A stretch of DNA of 64,000 bases, from positions 46,802-110,801 of the forward strand of contig CALECT010000032.1 in the NCBI GenBank assembly GCA_937949725.1. The letters are read 5' to 3'. The notes below the pieces were generated by a model. That model saw only the letters and a list, made by a program, of their open reading frames with translations. It was not told the origin of the DNA and did not search any database. Shown one piece after another: positions 1-8,702 of this stretch (within the stretch, counting starts at the first letter, position 1; each line of letters starts with the position of its first letter). A program made the translations under genes and the position numbers. This stretch comes from an uncultured Pseudanabaenaceae cyanobacterium (GTDB lineage: Bacteria; Cyanobacteriota; Cyanobacteriia; PCC-9006; JAAUQQ01).

Positions 1-827
1 GGTTCTGTAGGCGAGAGGCGCATGGCCGTGATAGCAATCTGTCGTCCCAGAACCTCGACTTCAGCCTGGGGAAGCCGAGGTTTTTGATCCGGATGCATGG
101 CAGCTTGATATTCTGTCACGACAGTTTTAGGGTCACTGTAGGCAGCAACCTGACCCCGGTTTAGTAGAAGGGCGCGATCGCACAATTCCATCACCTGATC
201 GGGGCTTTGGGAGATGAACATAATGGCACAGCCCTGGTCTCGCAAAGCTTTGACTCGCTTAATACATTTAGTCTTAAAGCCAATATCTCCTACAGATAAA
301 TGCTCATCAATCAACAACAACTGAGGATCCGTATGGATCGCAATGGAAAATGCTAATCGCATTCCCATCCCGGTGCTGTAGGTCCGAATCGGATTATCAA
401 TAAAGCTTTCTAGCTCCGCAAATTCAATAATTTCCGCTTCTCTAGCCAGAACTTCTACTTTGGTAAGGCCGCCAATTAAGGCAGCTACCATGAGATTTTC
501 CCGGCCCGTGAGGTCTTCATGGAAGCCTGCTCCCAGATCTAACAAGGCTCCTACGCGTCCTCGAATATGGATCTGTCCTTCATCGGCACTACCAATACCA
601 CCAATGAGACGTAGCAGAGTCGATTTGCCTGCACCGTTATGACCTAGCACACCCAGGATTTCGCCCGGTTGCACCTCAAAACTGACATTGCGTAAGGCCC
701 AGAAATCATTCATGGGTTTGAAACGCTTGAAGCCACCCATGGCCGCTTGCATAATGGTGCGGGGGCGATCGCTGGGATAAGCGCTAAACCGCTTGCCTAG
801 ATTTTGAACAACGATTCCGTGACCCAT
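1..827 (-). CDS. Polysaccharide ABC-2 exporter, ATP-binding subunit (Wzt/KpsT/TagH type), 3' end cut by window
   Basis: This ATPase powers export of a surface polysaccharide through the ABC-2 permease encoded just downstream of its start on the same strand. The frame stays open from an ATG at 825-827 to the window edge (about 275 codons). It shows a Walker A (GHNGAGKST, about 610-650), an unusual signature YSTGMGMR in place of LSGGQ (about 345-380), and a Walker B region LLLIDEHLSVGD (about 270-310). The YSxGM signature and the DExLxVGD block are typical of the Wzt/KpsT/TagH group. The C-terminus lies outside the window, so it is not known whether a Wzt-type carbohydrate-binding domain follows. 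It is probably cotranscribed with the permease 90 bp upstream. Confidence 0.9.
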   Translation of the reverse strand, partial: MGHGIVVQNLGKRFSAYPSDRPRTIMQAAMGGFKRFKPMNDFWALRNVSFEVQPGEILGVLGHNGAGKSTLLRLIGGIGSADEGQIHIRGRVGALLDLGAGFHEDLTGRENLMVAALIGGLTKVEVLAREAEIIEFAELESFIDNPIRTYSTGMGMRLAFSIAIHTDPQLLLIDEHLSVGDIGFKTKCIKRVKALRDQGCAIMFISQSPDQVMELCDRALLLNRGQVAAYSDPKTVVTEYQAAMHPDQKPRLPQAEVEVLGRQIAITAMRLSPTE

Positions 828-916
828 CGATTTCGATTCCTTAATGATGTGCTCCTTGGGATTGGAGCGGAGAGCATCTAAATCTAACCACTGACTCAAA
901 TAGGCGAATATTCAGG

Positions 917-1735
917 CTATAGCTCTTCCACAAATCGCTCGCTTTGACGCTGGAAAATTCGATGGCCGAGGGGTAAGAGAACAGCGGTAACCGCAGCAAG
1001 AATAAGAACAGGCATCCAGCCAAAGCTAGCCGTTGTCGCTTCAGGGGAAAGCAGAATCGAGCGATAACCATCAATCAAGATCAACACTGGATTGAACTGG
1101 AAGATGTGACTGTATTGCTCGGGGACCTGGTAGAAAATTGCCGAAAAATAAAACAACATTTGCAACAGTACTCCCAAGGTATGTTGCGTATCGCGAAAGG
1201 TCACATTGAGGGAGGCAAGGACGTAGGCCAAGCTCACAGTGAGTGCAAACTGCAAAGCCATCAGTAATGGTAACAAGAGCAACCCGGCATGGAGCTCAAT
1301 GCCATCTATCCATAGAAAAATCAGTAATATCGGCAGGGACATAAGGAAGTGAATCAACCCCGTTGCAACATTGACAACAGGCAAAACCGCGACCGGGAAA
1401 CCTGGCTGACGGATGAGAGCGCGATTGTGGACAATGGCCCCAGTGGCCTCTGTTAGGGAACCCTGGAACCAAGTCCAGACCAGTAGACCGCTAAAAATAT
1501 AAGAGGTGAAATTAGGAATTGAATTATTGACTAACAGAATGCCAAAAACAAAGGCATAGACAACGAGCTGCATTAAAGGGTTGATCAGCATCCAAGCAAT
1601 CCCGAGAGCAGAACGGTTGTAGAGCAGCTTGATATCCCGACTCACGAGCCCAACGAGTAAATCTCGGCGCTGAATCCAAGGCCGATTAATCAACTTTTTT
1701 TGCTGGGGAAGTTTAGAGCTAATAGCCATGGTCAA
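917..1735 (-). CDS. Polysaccharide ABC-2 exporter, permease subunit (Wzm/KpsM/TagG type)
   Basis: This 272-residue integral membrane protein is the expected length for an ABC-2 type polysaccharide export permease. The N-terminus holds the family landmark RRDLLVGLVSRDIKLLYNRS (about residues 23-42), the cytoplasmic amphipathic segment before the first membrane helix. About six hydrophobic segments follow, and the short C-terminal tail (RIFQRQSERFVEEL) is basic and acidic. A second in-frame ATG lies two codons downstream of the chosen one. The partner ATPase starts 90 bp further along the same strand, so the two form one transporter. The substrate cannot be read from the sequence; the nearby glycosyltransferase supports an extracellular polysaccharide. 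Confidence 0.92.
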   Translation of the reverse strand: MTMAISSKLPQQKKLINRPWIQRRDLLVGLVSRDIKLLYNRSALGIAWMLINPLMQLVVYAFVFGILLVNNSIPNFTSYIFSGLLVWTWFQGSLTEATGAIVHNRALIRQPGFPVAVLPVVNVATGLIHFLMSLPILLIFLWIDGIELHAGLLLLPLLMALQFALTVSLAYVLASLNVTFRDTQHTLGVLLQMLFYFSAIFYQVPEQYSHIFQFNPVLILIDGYRSILLSPEATTASFGWMPVLILAAVTAVLLPLGHRIFQRQSERFVEEL

Positions 1736-2137
1736 AGAAAAGATTGCTTGGGATGTCGCCTCAAGGCTAGGACAAACGGCCCATATAAAGGGACATCACT
1801 GCTTTAGCCAGCTTTTCCAGACTAGACCAGAATTCTTGTGATTGTGGCCCAACCTGAGGAATTTATCGAGCGACAAATCCGTAAATTTACGGGGAGTCAA
1901 CCCTAACAAGCCACAAAAGGCCAAAGGTAGAGCGGCTTCATCTGAACTTTTTGTACTGCTGAAGACTGGATGAGTCAGCGGAAACTACGGGAACAGGAAG
2001 GCTAACTTAGGGTCAAGACATCAACAATTGCAAGTATTCCTACGGTGGTCACACCTAGGCCAGTTGATGATAGTTGCTCTAATTGACTTTGTCCTGAGCT
2101 GCTGCCAGTTGCCGCTTCTTCTTATTCAAAATCTGAA
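1736..2137. other. Divergent intergenic region between the exporter operon and the glycosyltransferase
   Basis: This 402-bp gap separates two divergent transcription units and should hold promoters for both. The only structure seen is a perfect 14-bp palindrome, CCGTAAATTTACGG, at 1879-1892, which could be an operator. No RNA gene or convincing small gene was seen. Confidence 0.4.
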
Positions 2138-3268
2138 ATGGTATTTAACCAGCCCAGCCTCTCTGTTATTGTGCCAGTGCTTGATGGAGGAGAAGACTTC
2201 CGTCGGTGTTTACAGAGCATCCGCCAGGGAGATACCCAGCCCAGCGAATTAATTGTGGTGAACGACGGCAGCCGCGATGGCTCGGGTGATGTAGCCCGTC
2301 AGTTTGGCGCAAAGGTGGTTGATTTACCCCATGCCCATGGGCCTGCCTTTGCTCGAAACCGTGGCGCAAGTCTCGCCAAGGGTGAGATTTTATTTTTTGT
2401 TGATGCAGATGTCACGGTACAGCAGGGCACGCTACGTAAGGTTGCTCAAACGTTCCAGGAACAATCCCAAGTGGATGCACTGATTGGCTCCTACGATGAT
2501 CAGCCGGGCGCTGAGAACTTTACATCTCAGTACCGCAACTTACTTCACCATTACACCCATCAAGTATCTTCTACAGAGGCTTCTACGTTCTGGGGAGCTT
2601 GTGGGGCAGTGCGTCGCTCAGTATTTCTATCGGTGGGTGGCTTCGACGAAGGCTACCGCGTTCCCTGTGTGGAGGATATCGAGCTGGGCTATCGCTTTAA
2701 GCGAGCAGGCTACTCTATTCGCTTGTGCAAGGGCATTCAGGTCAAGCATCTCAAGCGCTGGGAGCCTGTAAAGATGATCAAGACGGATATCCTTTGCAGA
2801 GCATTGCCTTGGACTGAACTATTGCTCCGCGATCGCCAACCCATGAACGATCTAAACCTCAAGCGTGGTAATCAGTTCAGCGTTGTTTGTTCCTTTGTTT
2901 CCCTGTTGGGCTTGTTGACGCCTTTGGCTCCAACCTTATTTAGCACGATTTCTCTGCTAGCTCTGGCTGGAATAGTTGGGCTCAATCAGGACATCTACCG
3001 CTTTTTCTTGGCCCAGCGAGGCCCAGTCTTTACGCTGAAGTCCATGGCCTATCACTGGTTGTTCTACGTCTACAGCGGCCTAGCTTATGCTATCGGCCTG
3101 GCTAATCACCATCTCCAGCCTCGCCATGCCCGTCAGCAGCTGATGCCTTTGACAACGATCCCTGCTGACCTACGTCAGTCTGCACAGGTTCAAATAGGGC
3201 AGCATGTGACTCCATACGGCTCTAGCAGCAGCCCCAAAGCGATGCCCCAACTCACCTCTGTGAGCTAG
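2138..3268 (+). CDS. Family 2 glycosyltransferase with C-terminal membrane segments
   Basis: This protein is predicted to transfer a nucleotide-activated sugar at the inner face of the membrane. The N-terminal 230 residues form a GT-A fold: LSVIVPVLDGG near residue 8, VVNDGSRDGS near 40, an ARNRGA motif near 73, and FFVDADVTV near 86 (the DxD metal and nucleotide-sugar site). GGFDEGY and VEDIELGYR near 170-190 give the acceptor-side ED motif. Two to three hydrophobic segments between about 250 and 335 anchor the protein. The ATG at 2138 directly precedes the conserved GT-A start. It is transcribed away from the ABC-2 exporter, and surface polysaccharide assembly is the likely shared theme. 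Donor and acceptor are unknown. Confidence 0.9.
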   Translation: MVFNQPSLSVIVPVLDGGEDFRRCLQSIRQGDTQPSELIVVNDGSRDGSGDVARQFGAKVVDLPHAHGPAFARNRGASLAKGEILFFVDADVTVQQGTLRKVAQTFQEQSQVDALIGSYDDQPGAENFTSQYRNLLHHYTHQVSSTEASTFWGACGAVRRSVFLSVGGFDEGYRVPCVEDIELGYRFKRAGYSIRLCKGIQVKHLKRWEPVKMIKTDILCRALPWTELLLRDRQPMNDLNLKRGNQFSVVCSFVSLLGLLTPLAPTLFSTISLLALAGIVGLNQDIYRFFLAQRGPVFTLKSMAYHWLFYVYSGLAYAIGLANHHLQPRHARQQLMPLTTIPADLRQSAQVQIGQHVTPYGSSSSPKAMPQLTSVS

Positions 3269-3342
3269 GAACTCAGTCCATCATGGCTGGATGGGAGCTT
3301 TAGACAGCGGCCCATGGGACCCTGAATATTCATGTTTATCCA

Positions 3343-3371
3343 CGCCTTGGCAAACCAAGGCGTTTGTTTTT
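3343..3371 (+). terminator. Intrinsic terminator after the glycosyltransferase gene
   Basis: A perfect 8-bp stem CGCCTTGG/CCAAGGCG with a 4-nt loop is followed by a T-rich run (TTTGTTTTT). It lies 75 bp downstream of the glycosyltransferase stop and before the uracil-DNA glycosylase gene. Confidence 0.8.
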
Positions 3372-3490
3372 GGGCAAGGCAACCTAGGCTCAAGCAACAG
3401 ACCCGTAGCATCAATAACCTCTCCCCTGCGGAGGTCCCCAATCATTGCCGCTGATAAGATCATCCCCATAGCCCCTCTGCCCCAGCCTGA

Positions 3491-4189
3491 ATGTCTCCTG
3501 ACCAAATTGACCTGTTCAACGTTGCCGATACCGTCAATGCCCCCCCGGAAGACTTTGACCCGGCTTTGATTCCCACCGATGCCAACATCCCCATTCCTGC
3601 GGGGACCTACAGCACTATGGAGGACTTAAAGGCTCCCTGTAATGGCTGCCATCGCTGTGGGTTAGGCACAACGCGAACCAATGCCGTCATAGGTCGAGGC
3701 AACCCTAAAGCAGACATTCTCGTCATTGGTGAAGGGCCAGGCCAAACCGAGGATGAGACAGGATTACCCTTCGTAGGCAAAGCAGGACAGCTGTTGGAGA
3801 AAATCCTTGCGGCGGTGAAGCTGGATACGGAAAAGGATGTCTACATCGCCAATATTGTTAAATGCCGACCTCCGGGCAACCGCAAGCCAACGGATAAGGA
3901 AATGAAGTCCTGTACGCCCTACTTGCTAGAGCAGGTTCGGATTATGGACCCTAAGATTGTTTTGCTCATGGGAGCCACTTCGGTTCAGGGCCTACTGGGG
4001 GAAAAGGCTGGCATTACGAAAATTCGAGGTCAGTGGCGCGAGTGGGAAGGTCGCCTTTGTATGCCCATGCTGCACCCCGCCTATTTGCTGCGTAATCCCT
4101 CGCGTAAAGAAGGCAGTCCCAAATACCACACCTGGAAAGATATTCAGGCAGTGCGAGCAAAGTACGATGAGATTTGTCAGGGCGAGTAA
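3491..4189 (+). CDS. Family 4 (Fe-S) uracil-DNA glycosylase
   Basis: This enzyme removes uracil from DNA and starts base excision repair. The 232-residue protein carries the family 4 landmarks: CNGCHRC near residue 50 (first two cluster cysteines), GEGPGQTEDETGLPFVG near 82-98 (the GEGPG catalytic and substrate loop), KCRPPGNRKP near 125 and a further Cys about 16 residues later (the other two cluster ligands), and LHPAYLLR near 195 (the HP uracil-pocket motif). The N-terminal 40 residues are acidic, Pro-rich and not part of the fold. A Gln follows the GEGPG motif, which is usual for family 4. It may be cotranscribed with the phosphoribosyltransferase 79 bp downstream. Confidence 0.95.
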   Translation: MSPDQIDLFNVADTVNAPPEDFDPALIPTDANIPIPAGTYSTMEDLKAPCNGCHRCGLGTTRTNAVIGRGNPKADILVIGEGPGQTEDETGLPFVGKAGQLLEKILAAVKLDTEKDVYIANIVKCRPPGNRKPTDKEMKSCTPYLLEQVRIMDPKIVLLMGATSVQGLLGEKAGITKIRGQWREWEGRLCMPMLHPAYLLRNPSRKEGSPKYHTWKDIQAVRAKYDEICQGE

Positions 4190-4268
4190 TTCTGGCCTAG
4201 GGGGCTCACCCCCATTGGTGTTAGAGATTAAGGCTGCTGACGACTGAACTATTGAGACCGCGATCGCT

Positions 4269-4793
4269 ATGGCTTCTGATCTCTACGTCAACTGGACCGA
4301 TTATCACCGCCAGATTGAACAGCTTGCTGTGAATATTCATCAGTCTGGCTGGGAATTTAATCAAATTCTCTGCTTGGCGAAGGGCGGTTTACGCATTGGC
4401 GATATCCTGGCACGGCTATTTGACCAACCCCTAGCCATTCTCGCGGCTTCATCCTATGGCGGCAGTGATGGTCGCCAGCGTGGCTCCATTACCTTTTCTC
4501 ATGACCTCACCATGACGACGGCAAATTTGGGCAGTCGCATCCTCGTTGTGGATGATCTCGTGGACTCCGGCATTACCTTGCAAAAAAGTCTGGTCTGGCT
4601 GGATCGGAAATATGGGTTTTATGTTGATGAGGTGCGTACGGCGGTGCTGTGGCATAAAGCTAGCTCCGTGATTAAACCGGACTATGCGATCGAATATTTG
4701 GAAGACAATCCCTGGATCCATCAACCTTTTGAACAATACGAACTAACGTCAGCAGAGGCTTTGATGAAACGGGCAAATGGAAAGACGCCTTAG
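4269..4793 (+). CDS. Phosphoribosyltransferase (purine type I PRTase family)
   Basis: This 174-residue protein belongs to the type I phosphoribosyltransferase fold. The PRPP-binding loop ILVVDDLVDSGITL lies near residues 91-104, with two acidic residues followed by the DSG-type phosphate loop. An upstream CLAKGGLRIGDILAR segment near 38-52 supplies the pyrophosphate loop. The sequence resembles the COG2236-type hypoxanthine/xanthine salvage enzymes, which transfer ribose 5-phosphate from PRPP to a purine base. Base specificity cannot be read from the sequence. The gene follows the uracil-DNA glycosylase on the same strand, so the pair may form a small nucleobase-related operon; that is inference. 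Confidence 0.88.
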   Translation: MASDLYVNWTDYHRQIEQLAVNIHQSGWEFNQILCLAKGGLRIGDILARLFDQPLAILAASSYGGSDGRQRGSITFSHDLTMTTANLGSRILVVDDLVDSGITLQKSLVWLDRKYGFYVDEVRTAVLWHKASSVIKPDYAIEYLEDNPWIHQPFEQYELTSAEALMKRANGKTP

Positions 4794-4950
4794 TTCAAAG
4801 ACCTACAAGCTTTCTCACAAATCGCTGAGACTTTGCCAAGGCTTCTAGGGGGAGATCACCATCAAAATGTGAAATCCTCTCGACCCTCCCCCAATTTTTA
4901 TCCGGAGCGAGTACACTCCCCCTTAGTAAGCTGCATTTGCACTCCCTGGG

Positions 4951-5970
4951 GTGGACCCTATGTCGTCGAGCCGTATGACCTCCAAACCTCGCCAGCCAAT
5001 GGCGGGTCGAAATCGCCGCACCACAGGTCAGCGTCCTCCGGCAAATCGTCAGGTAAGATGGCAAAGCAGTCAGCCCTCAATGGGGCAGAACCCCTTCATG
5101 ATGGACGATTTCGACGATATTCCCGTTGCTCTGCGAGAGGGCAACATTCCCAAAAAACGTAGCGCTTCAAAATGGCGCTGGGTTATTGTCGGCGGTACCT
5201 TGGCAGGGGCCGTTGGCCTGTCTATGGGCATTGCTGCTGCTGTCTTTAATGCCAATGTGTTGTCTTTCAGCCAGGCTCAGGCTGAATCTGATATAGACAG
5301 CGCGATCGCAGTCATGGGCGATGGCCCCCTCAATGGCGATCGCACCAACTCAAACTCAATCCTAACAACAGCACCGGGAGGCTCAAACCAGGTTAACGAA
5401 TCTTCTCCATCCAAGCCAGTGGGCGAAGATACGGCGCAGCAAACACTGCAACTCGATTCCCCTGACTCCGTTAAGACGATCCTGGGCCATTACCCCTTTG
5501 AAGAAGCCGCTAATACTCAGCTCACTGACATTGGCGGCGGCATACTGTTGAATAGTGCTACGGCCTCAGCCTTCAGGGAAATGCGGGCCGCAGCCCAGGC
5601 TGATGGAATTGACCTGGTTCCCCTCTCTGGCTTTCGTTCCGTAGAGGTTCAGCAAGATCTATTCTTTAACGTCAAAGCAGAGCGTGGCCAAACCGCGAGC
5701 GAGCGAGCCAAGGTCAGCGCCCCTCCGGGCCACAGTGAACACCACACGGGCTATGCCGTAGATATTGGCGATTCCAGGGACGCTTCCACCGACCTGAGCG
5801 AGCGGTTTGAAACGACAGCAGCCTTTGCCTGGCTGCAAAAGAATGCGCCTTACTTCAGCTTTGAACTGTCTTTTCCCAAGGGCAATGAACAGGGTGTCAA
5901 CTACGAGCCCTGGCACTGGCGCTATGTAGGGGACCAGGCTAGCCTGGAGTTATTCCATCGGGATCGCTAA
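4951..5970 (+). CDS. Membrane-anchored VanY/M15-type D-Ala-D-Ala carboxypeptidase
   Basis: The product is predicted to trim D-alanine from peptidoglycan stem peptides outside the plasma membrane. The first 70 residues are basic, Arg/Pro/Gln-rich and cytosolic. One membrane segment follows near 75-97, then a low-complexity linker, then the VanY domain from about 190 to the end. The zinc site is complete: SEHHTGYAVD near 264-273 matches SxHxxGxAxD, and PWHWRYVG near 322-329 supplies the last His. LSGFRS near 227 is also family-typical. The longest frame begins with GTG at 4951; an ATG three codons on (4960) is equally plausible. The next gene starts 9 bp after its stop, so both are likely cotranscribed. 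Confidence 0.9.
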   Translation: MDPMSSSRMTSKPRQPMAGRNRRTTGQRPPANRQVRWQSSQPSMGQNPFMMDDFDDIPVALREGNIPKKRSASKWRWVIVGGTLAGAVGLSMGIAAAVFNANVLSFSQAQAESDIDSAIAVMGDGPLNGDRTNSNSILTTAPGGSNQVNESSPSKPVGEDTAQQTLQLDSPDSVKTILGHYPFEEAANTQLTDIGGGILLNSATASAFREMRAAAQADGIDLVPLSGFRSVEVQQDLFFNVKAERGQTASERAKVSAPPGHSEHHTGYAVDIGDSRDASTDLSERFETTAAFAWLQKNAPYFSFELSFPKGNEQGVNYEPWHWRYVGDQASLELFHRDR

Positions 5971-5979
5971 ATCACCTCC

Positions 5980-6696
5980 ATGAGCCAAACTGCTATTAAT
6001 TTGCTGGCGGTCGTCATTTTTGTCATGACCTGCGGCTCTATCTTGGCTCCTGCCTTAGACGTTTCACTTTTTATTCCAGCTGGACTTGCCTTTGCCGGCC
6101 TGAGTCTAGCTACGGTGGACCGGTTTGCTTTTAACAACATTGGCGTAACGCTATTAATTGACTGGGTTGCTCAGTTTTCTGAAGAACATCGTGATCGCGT
6201 TCTTCAGCATGAAGCGGGCCACTTCCTAGTCGCTTATTTATTGGGTATTCCAGTCACAGGCTATGCCCTCACCGCTTGGGAAGCATTGCAACAGGGTCAT
6301 AATGCCCAGGGCGGCGTGCGCTTTGATGACCAAATCATTCAGGCTCAGATTGAAGAGGGGCAGCTCTCTACGCTACTGGTGGAGCGCTACTGCCAGGTTT
6401 GGATGGCTGGGGGGGCTGCGGAGAAAGACGCTTTTGGGAATGTAGAAGGGGGTGTGGATGACGTGATGAAGGTGCGATCGCTCCTGCGCCAACTGCGAGT
6501 CCCCGGTGCCCAGCTAGAGCTGAAGGAGCGGACAGCAGCTCTCCAAGCCAAACAGGTCATGGAACGGAACCAAGAGGCTTACGAAGCGTTGAAACAATCC
6601 ATGATGAAGCGAAAGCCGGTCCAAGACTGCATCGAAGCAGCCATCAACGCCGGCATGGAGAAACCCTCTGCCATTCCAGCGATGGGTGCTAACTGA
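5980..6696 (+). CDS. M41-like membrane metallopeptidase (FtsH peptidase-type domain without AAA domain)
   Basis: This 238-residue protein has two N-terminal hydrophobic segments (about residues 7-25 and 30-46), then a soluble domain with HEAGH near residue 77, the zinc-binding HExxH motif of FtsH-type M41 peptidases. GGVRFDDQ, AGGAAEKDAFG and GGVDDV near 110-160 match the downstream helices of the M41 fold. There is no Walker A or AAA module. Such stand-alone proteins are annotated in cyanobacteria and plastids as ATP-dependent Zn proteases, although nothing here binds ATP. Substrates are unknown. It starts 9 bp after the VanY-type peptidase and probably shares its transcript. Confidence 0.85.
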   Translation: MSQTAINLLAVVIFVMTCGSILAPALDVSLFIPAGLAFAGLSLATVDRFAFNNIGVTLLIDWVAQFSEEHRDRVLQHEAGHFLVAYLLGIPVTGYALTAWEALQQGHNAQGGVRFDDQIIQAQIEEGQLSTLLVERYCQVWMAGGAAEKDAFGNVEGGVDDVMKVRSLLRQLRVPGAQLELKERTAALQAKQVMERNQEAYEALKQSMMKRKPVQDCIEAAINAGMEKPSAIPAMGAN

Positions 6697-6731
6697 AATT
6701 CAAGTCCTTGCAAGTTTCACAAGTGCTGCTT

Positions 6732-7034
6732 TTACAGCAGTCGCTTAGCCATAAAGTCGACCTGAGGCTCTAGCGGATCGGTCACAAAAGCGACTCCAGC
6801 AAACCCCCAACGCTCCAGGGATGTTTTGAGCTGGGTGAGGCTGTGGGATTCGACAGCGAAGCGATCGCCCATATCAGGCGCATGGGCGTTGAGATAACTC
6901 ATCGCTTCAAAGTCTCTTTGAAACAGCAGTAAGTAGCGCTCTTGCTCGACAGGTTCCCCCTCTGAATTAGGCTGTCGAGCTGCCAAATATTGGCCATTTT
7001 GCCGCGATCGCAGCAGGTAGTAGAGCGCTGTCAT
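6732..7034 (-). CDS. Conserved-looking small protein encoded next to cysK
   Basis: This 100-residue soluble protein has no recognised domain. It opens with MTALYYLLRSRQNGQYL and contains an FQRDFEAMSYLNAH segment and a C-terminal FAGVAFVTDPLEPQVDF stretch. The mixed charged and aromatic make-up looks like a genuine small folded protein. It begins 21 bp after the cysK stop on the same strand and is probably cotranscribed with it. A role in cysteine metabolism is suggested only by position. Confidence 0.7.
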   Translation of the reverse strand: MTALYYLLRSRQNGQYLAARQPNSEGEPVEQERYLLLFQRDFEAMSYLNAHAPDMGDRFAVESHSLTQLKTSLERWGFAGVAFVTDPLEPQVDFMAKRLL

Positions 7035-7055
7035 AGTGACTGACGACCTAACGAG

Positions 7056-8027
7056 CTATTTGCTAGAAGTAGACCCCAATACTGAAATCTGCTCCATGCC
7101 CTCGAAAAGAGGCGTGCTGAGGTATCGTTCACCAAAGCTAGGCTGAACCATGACAATGAGCTTACCTGCGTTCTCGGGACGCTGAGCAAGCTTTACAGCA
7201 GCACAGAGAGCAGCACCAGTGGAAATGCCTGAGAGGAGTCCCTCTTCACGAGCTAAGCGGCGACCAAAGGCGATCGCTTCGTCATCGCTCACTGTAATCA
7301 CTTCATCAATCAGGTCGGTATTCAGAACTTCGGGGACAAAGCCTGCACCAATACCTTGGATTTTATGGGGACCGGGATTACCCCCTGAAAGAACCGGGCT
7401 AGTCACCGGCTCCACAGCAATCGTTTTAAAGCCAGGCTTCTTCGCCTTCAATGTTTCGGAAGTGCCCGTGAGCGTCCCACCGGTGCCCACGCCAGACACT
7501 AGGAAATCCACTTTGCCGTCAGTATCCGCCCAAATCTCTTCACCTGTGGTTTCGCGGTGAATTTTGGGGTTAGCGGGATTGCGGAACTGTTGCAGCATGA
7601 AGGCACCTTCATGGGTGTCTGCAATTTCCTGGGCACGCTGAATGCAGCCCTTCATTCCCTCGCTACCAGGGGTCAGTTCCAGCTCAGCACCGTAAGCCTT
7701 GAGCATCGCCCGACGCTCCGAGCTCATGCTATCGGGCATGGTCAGTACCAGGCGATAGCCCTTCGCCGCCGCAGACATGGCCAGACCAATGCCGGTATTA
7801 CCAGAGGTGGGCTCCACTAGAATCGTTTTGCCGGGGGAAATTTGACCCGCCTTTTCCGCCTCTTCGATCATGCTGATGCCGATGCGGTCCTTCACAGAAG
7901 AGGAGGGGTTCATCCCCTCTAGCTTAACGACAATGTCAGCAACGCAGCCTTCAGCCTGGGGAATTCGGTTGAGGCGAACCAGAGGGGTGCGACCAATGAG
8001 CTGTGTGACATTATCGGCAATGCGCAT
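7056..8027 (-). CDS. cysK: Cysteine synthase A (O-acetylserine sulfhydrylase)
   Basis: This PLP enzyme makes cysteine from O-acetylserine and sulfide. The 323-residue length matches the family. It shows [12 protein letters not shown] near residue 11, the PLP lysine in SSSVKDRIG near 42-50, the substrate loop [12 protein letters not shown] near 67-78, the PLP phosphate loop [11 protein letters not shown] near 179-189, and GISTGAA near 266. All catalytic elements are present. The ATG at 8025-8027 directly precedes the conserved N-terminus. The 100-residue protein gene downstream lies in the same probable operon. Confidence 0.97.
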   Translation of the reverse strand: MRIADNVTQLIGRTPLVRLNRIPQAEGCVADIVVKLEGMNPSSSVKDRIGISMIEEAEKAGQISPGKTILVEPTSGNTGIGLAMSAAAKGYRLVLTMPDSMSSERRAMLKAYGAELELTPGSEGMKGCIQRAQEIADTHEGAFMLQQFRNPANPKIHRETTGEEIWADTDGKVDFLVSGVGTGGTLTGTSETLKAKKPGFKTIAVEPVTSPVLSGGNPGPHKIQGIGAGFVPEVLNTDLIDEVITVSDDEAIAFGRRLAREEGLLSGISTGAALCAAVKLAQRPENAGKLIVMVQPSFGERYLSTPLFEGMEQISVLGSTSSK

Positions 8028-8702
8028 GGCAGTTAATAAATGGGGAGCTTTAGTAGATGATGCGGGAGACCTTCTAAAGGAGAAGTCCCATACCTTCTAA
8101 GGTAAAACAATGGTGAGGCGGGCTTCAATGGTTCTTGTCTAGACAGGCAAAAGAGTTGACAATCTGTTGCGTTTGGAATTTGAGGTCGCATCAGACTTAG
8201 ACAGGGTTTGGCAGGAAAAGTCGATAGCCTACAAACGGCCAAACTGTTGCAAACTGACACATTCCCATCGGTCTTTTGAGCAGTCTGAAAGCAACTTTCA
8301 AAGACTTCGACAAAAGATAGGCCAATAACTCTATCTTTTGGAGCGCGATAGCTACAGCCCTACTGGATTAGGACATTGTTGTACCGTTCACCGTTTGCCT
8401 AGTGTCGGTTTGGCTGCTTATGAATTTTCTAAGGAATGAAAAAATATCAATAAGACCTGCTGCATAGCAGATATGGCATGCCATCTGTTTGTCGTTGTGG
8501 TGGGTCACTAACGGTTTTATTAAATTTCCGCTCCTCACTGGTGATATCGCCAAACTGCTCTGAGATAAGTTTGTTCAGTCAGGAGTCTGAATCTGAAATA
8601 GCTGTTTAAAGCAAATAGCCCATGCCCAAATTTTTAGGCATGGGCTATGAACAACCAGAAGAATCTAAGCCTTGAACAAAGACAGGCAAAATCAACTGGT
8701 TA
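8028..8702. other. Intergenic region upstream of cysK
   Basis: This 675-bp stretch lies between the start of cysK and the end of the PP2C gene, both on the minus strand. It should hold the cysK promoter. Two short open frames on the minus strand (8033-8260 and 8368-8553) have no start signal or protein-like composition and are not called. The hairpin at 8616-8647 is described separately. Nothing else was seen. Confidence 0.4.
8616..8647 (-). terminator. Hairpin terminator after the PP2C gene
   Basis: A perfect 11-bp inverted repeat (TAGCCCATGCC/GGCATGGGCTA) with a 10-nt AT-rich loop lies about 55 bp beyond the PP2C stop on the minus strand. The T run after the stem is weak, so it may also act as a 3' stabilising hairpin. 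Confidence 0.65.

Noticed and set aside
8033..8553. Two minus-strand frames (75 and 61 residues) upstream of cysK
   Set aside because: No start signals or protein-like patterns; they lie in the expected cysK promoter region.
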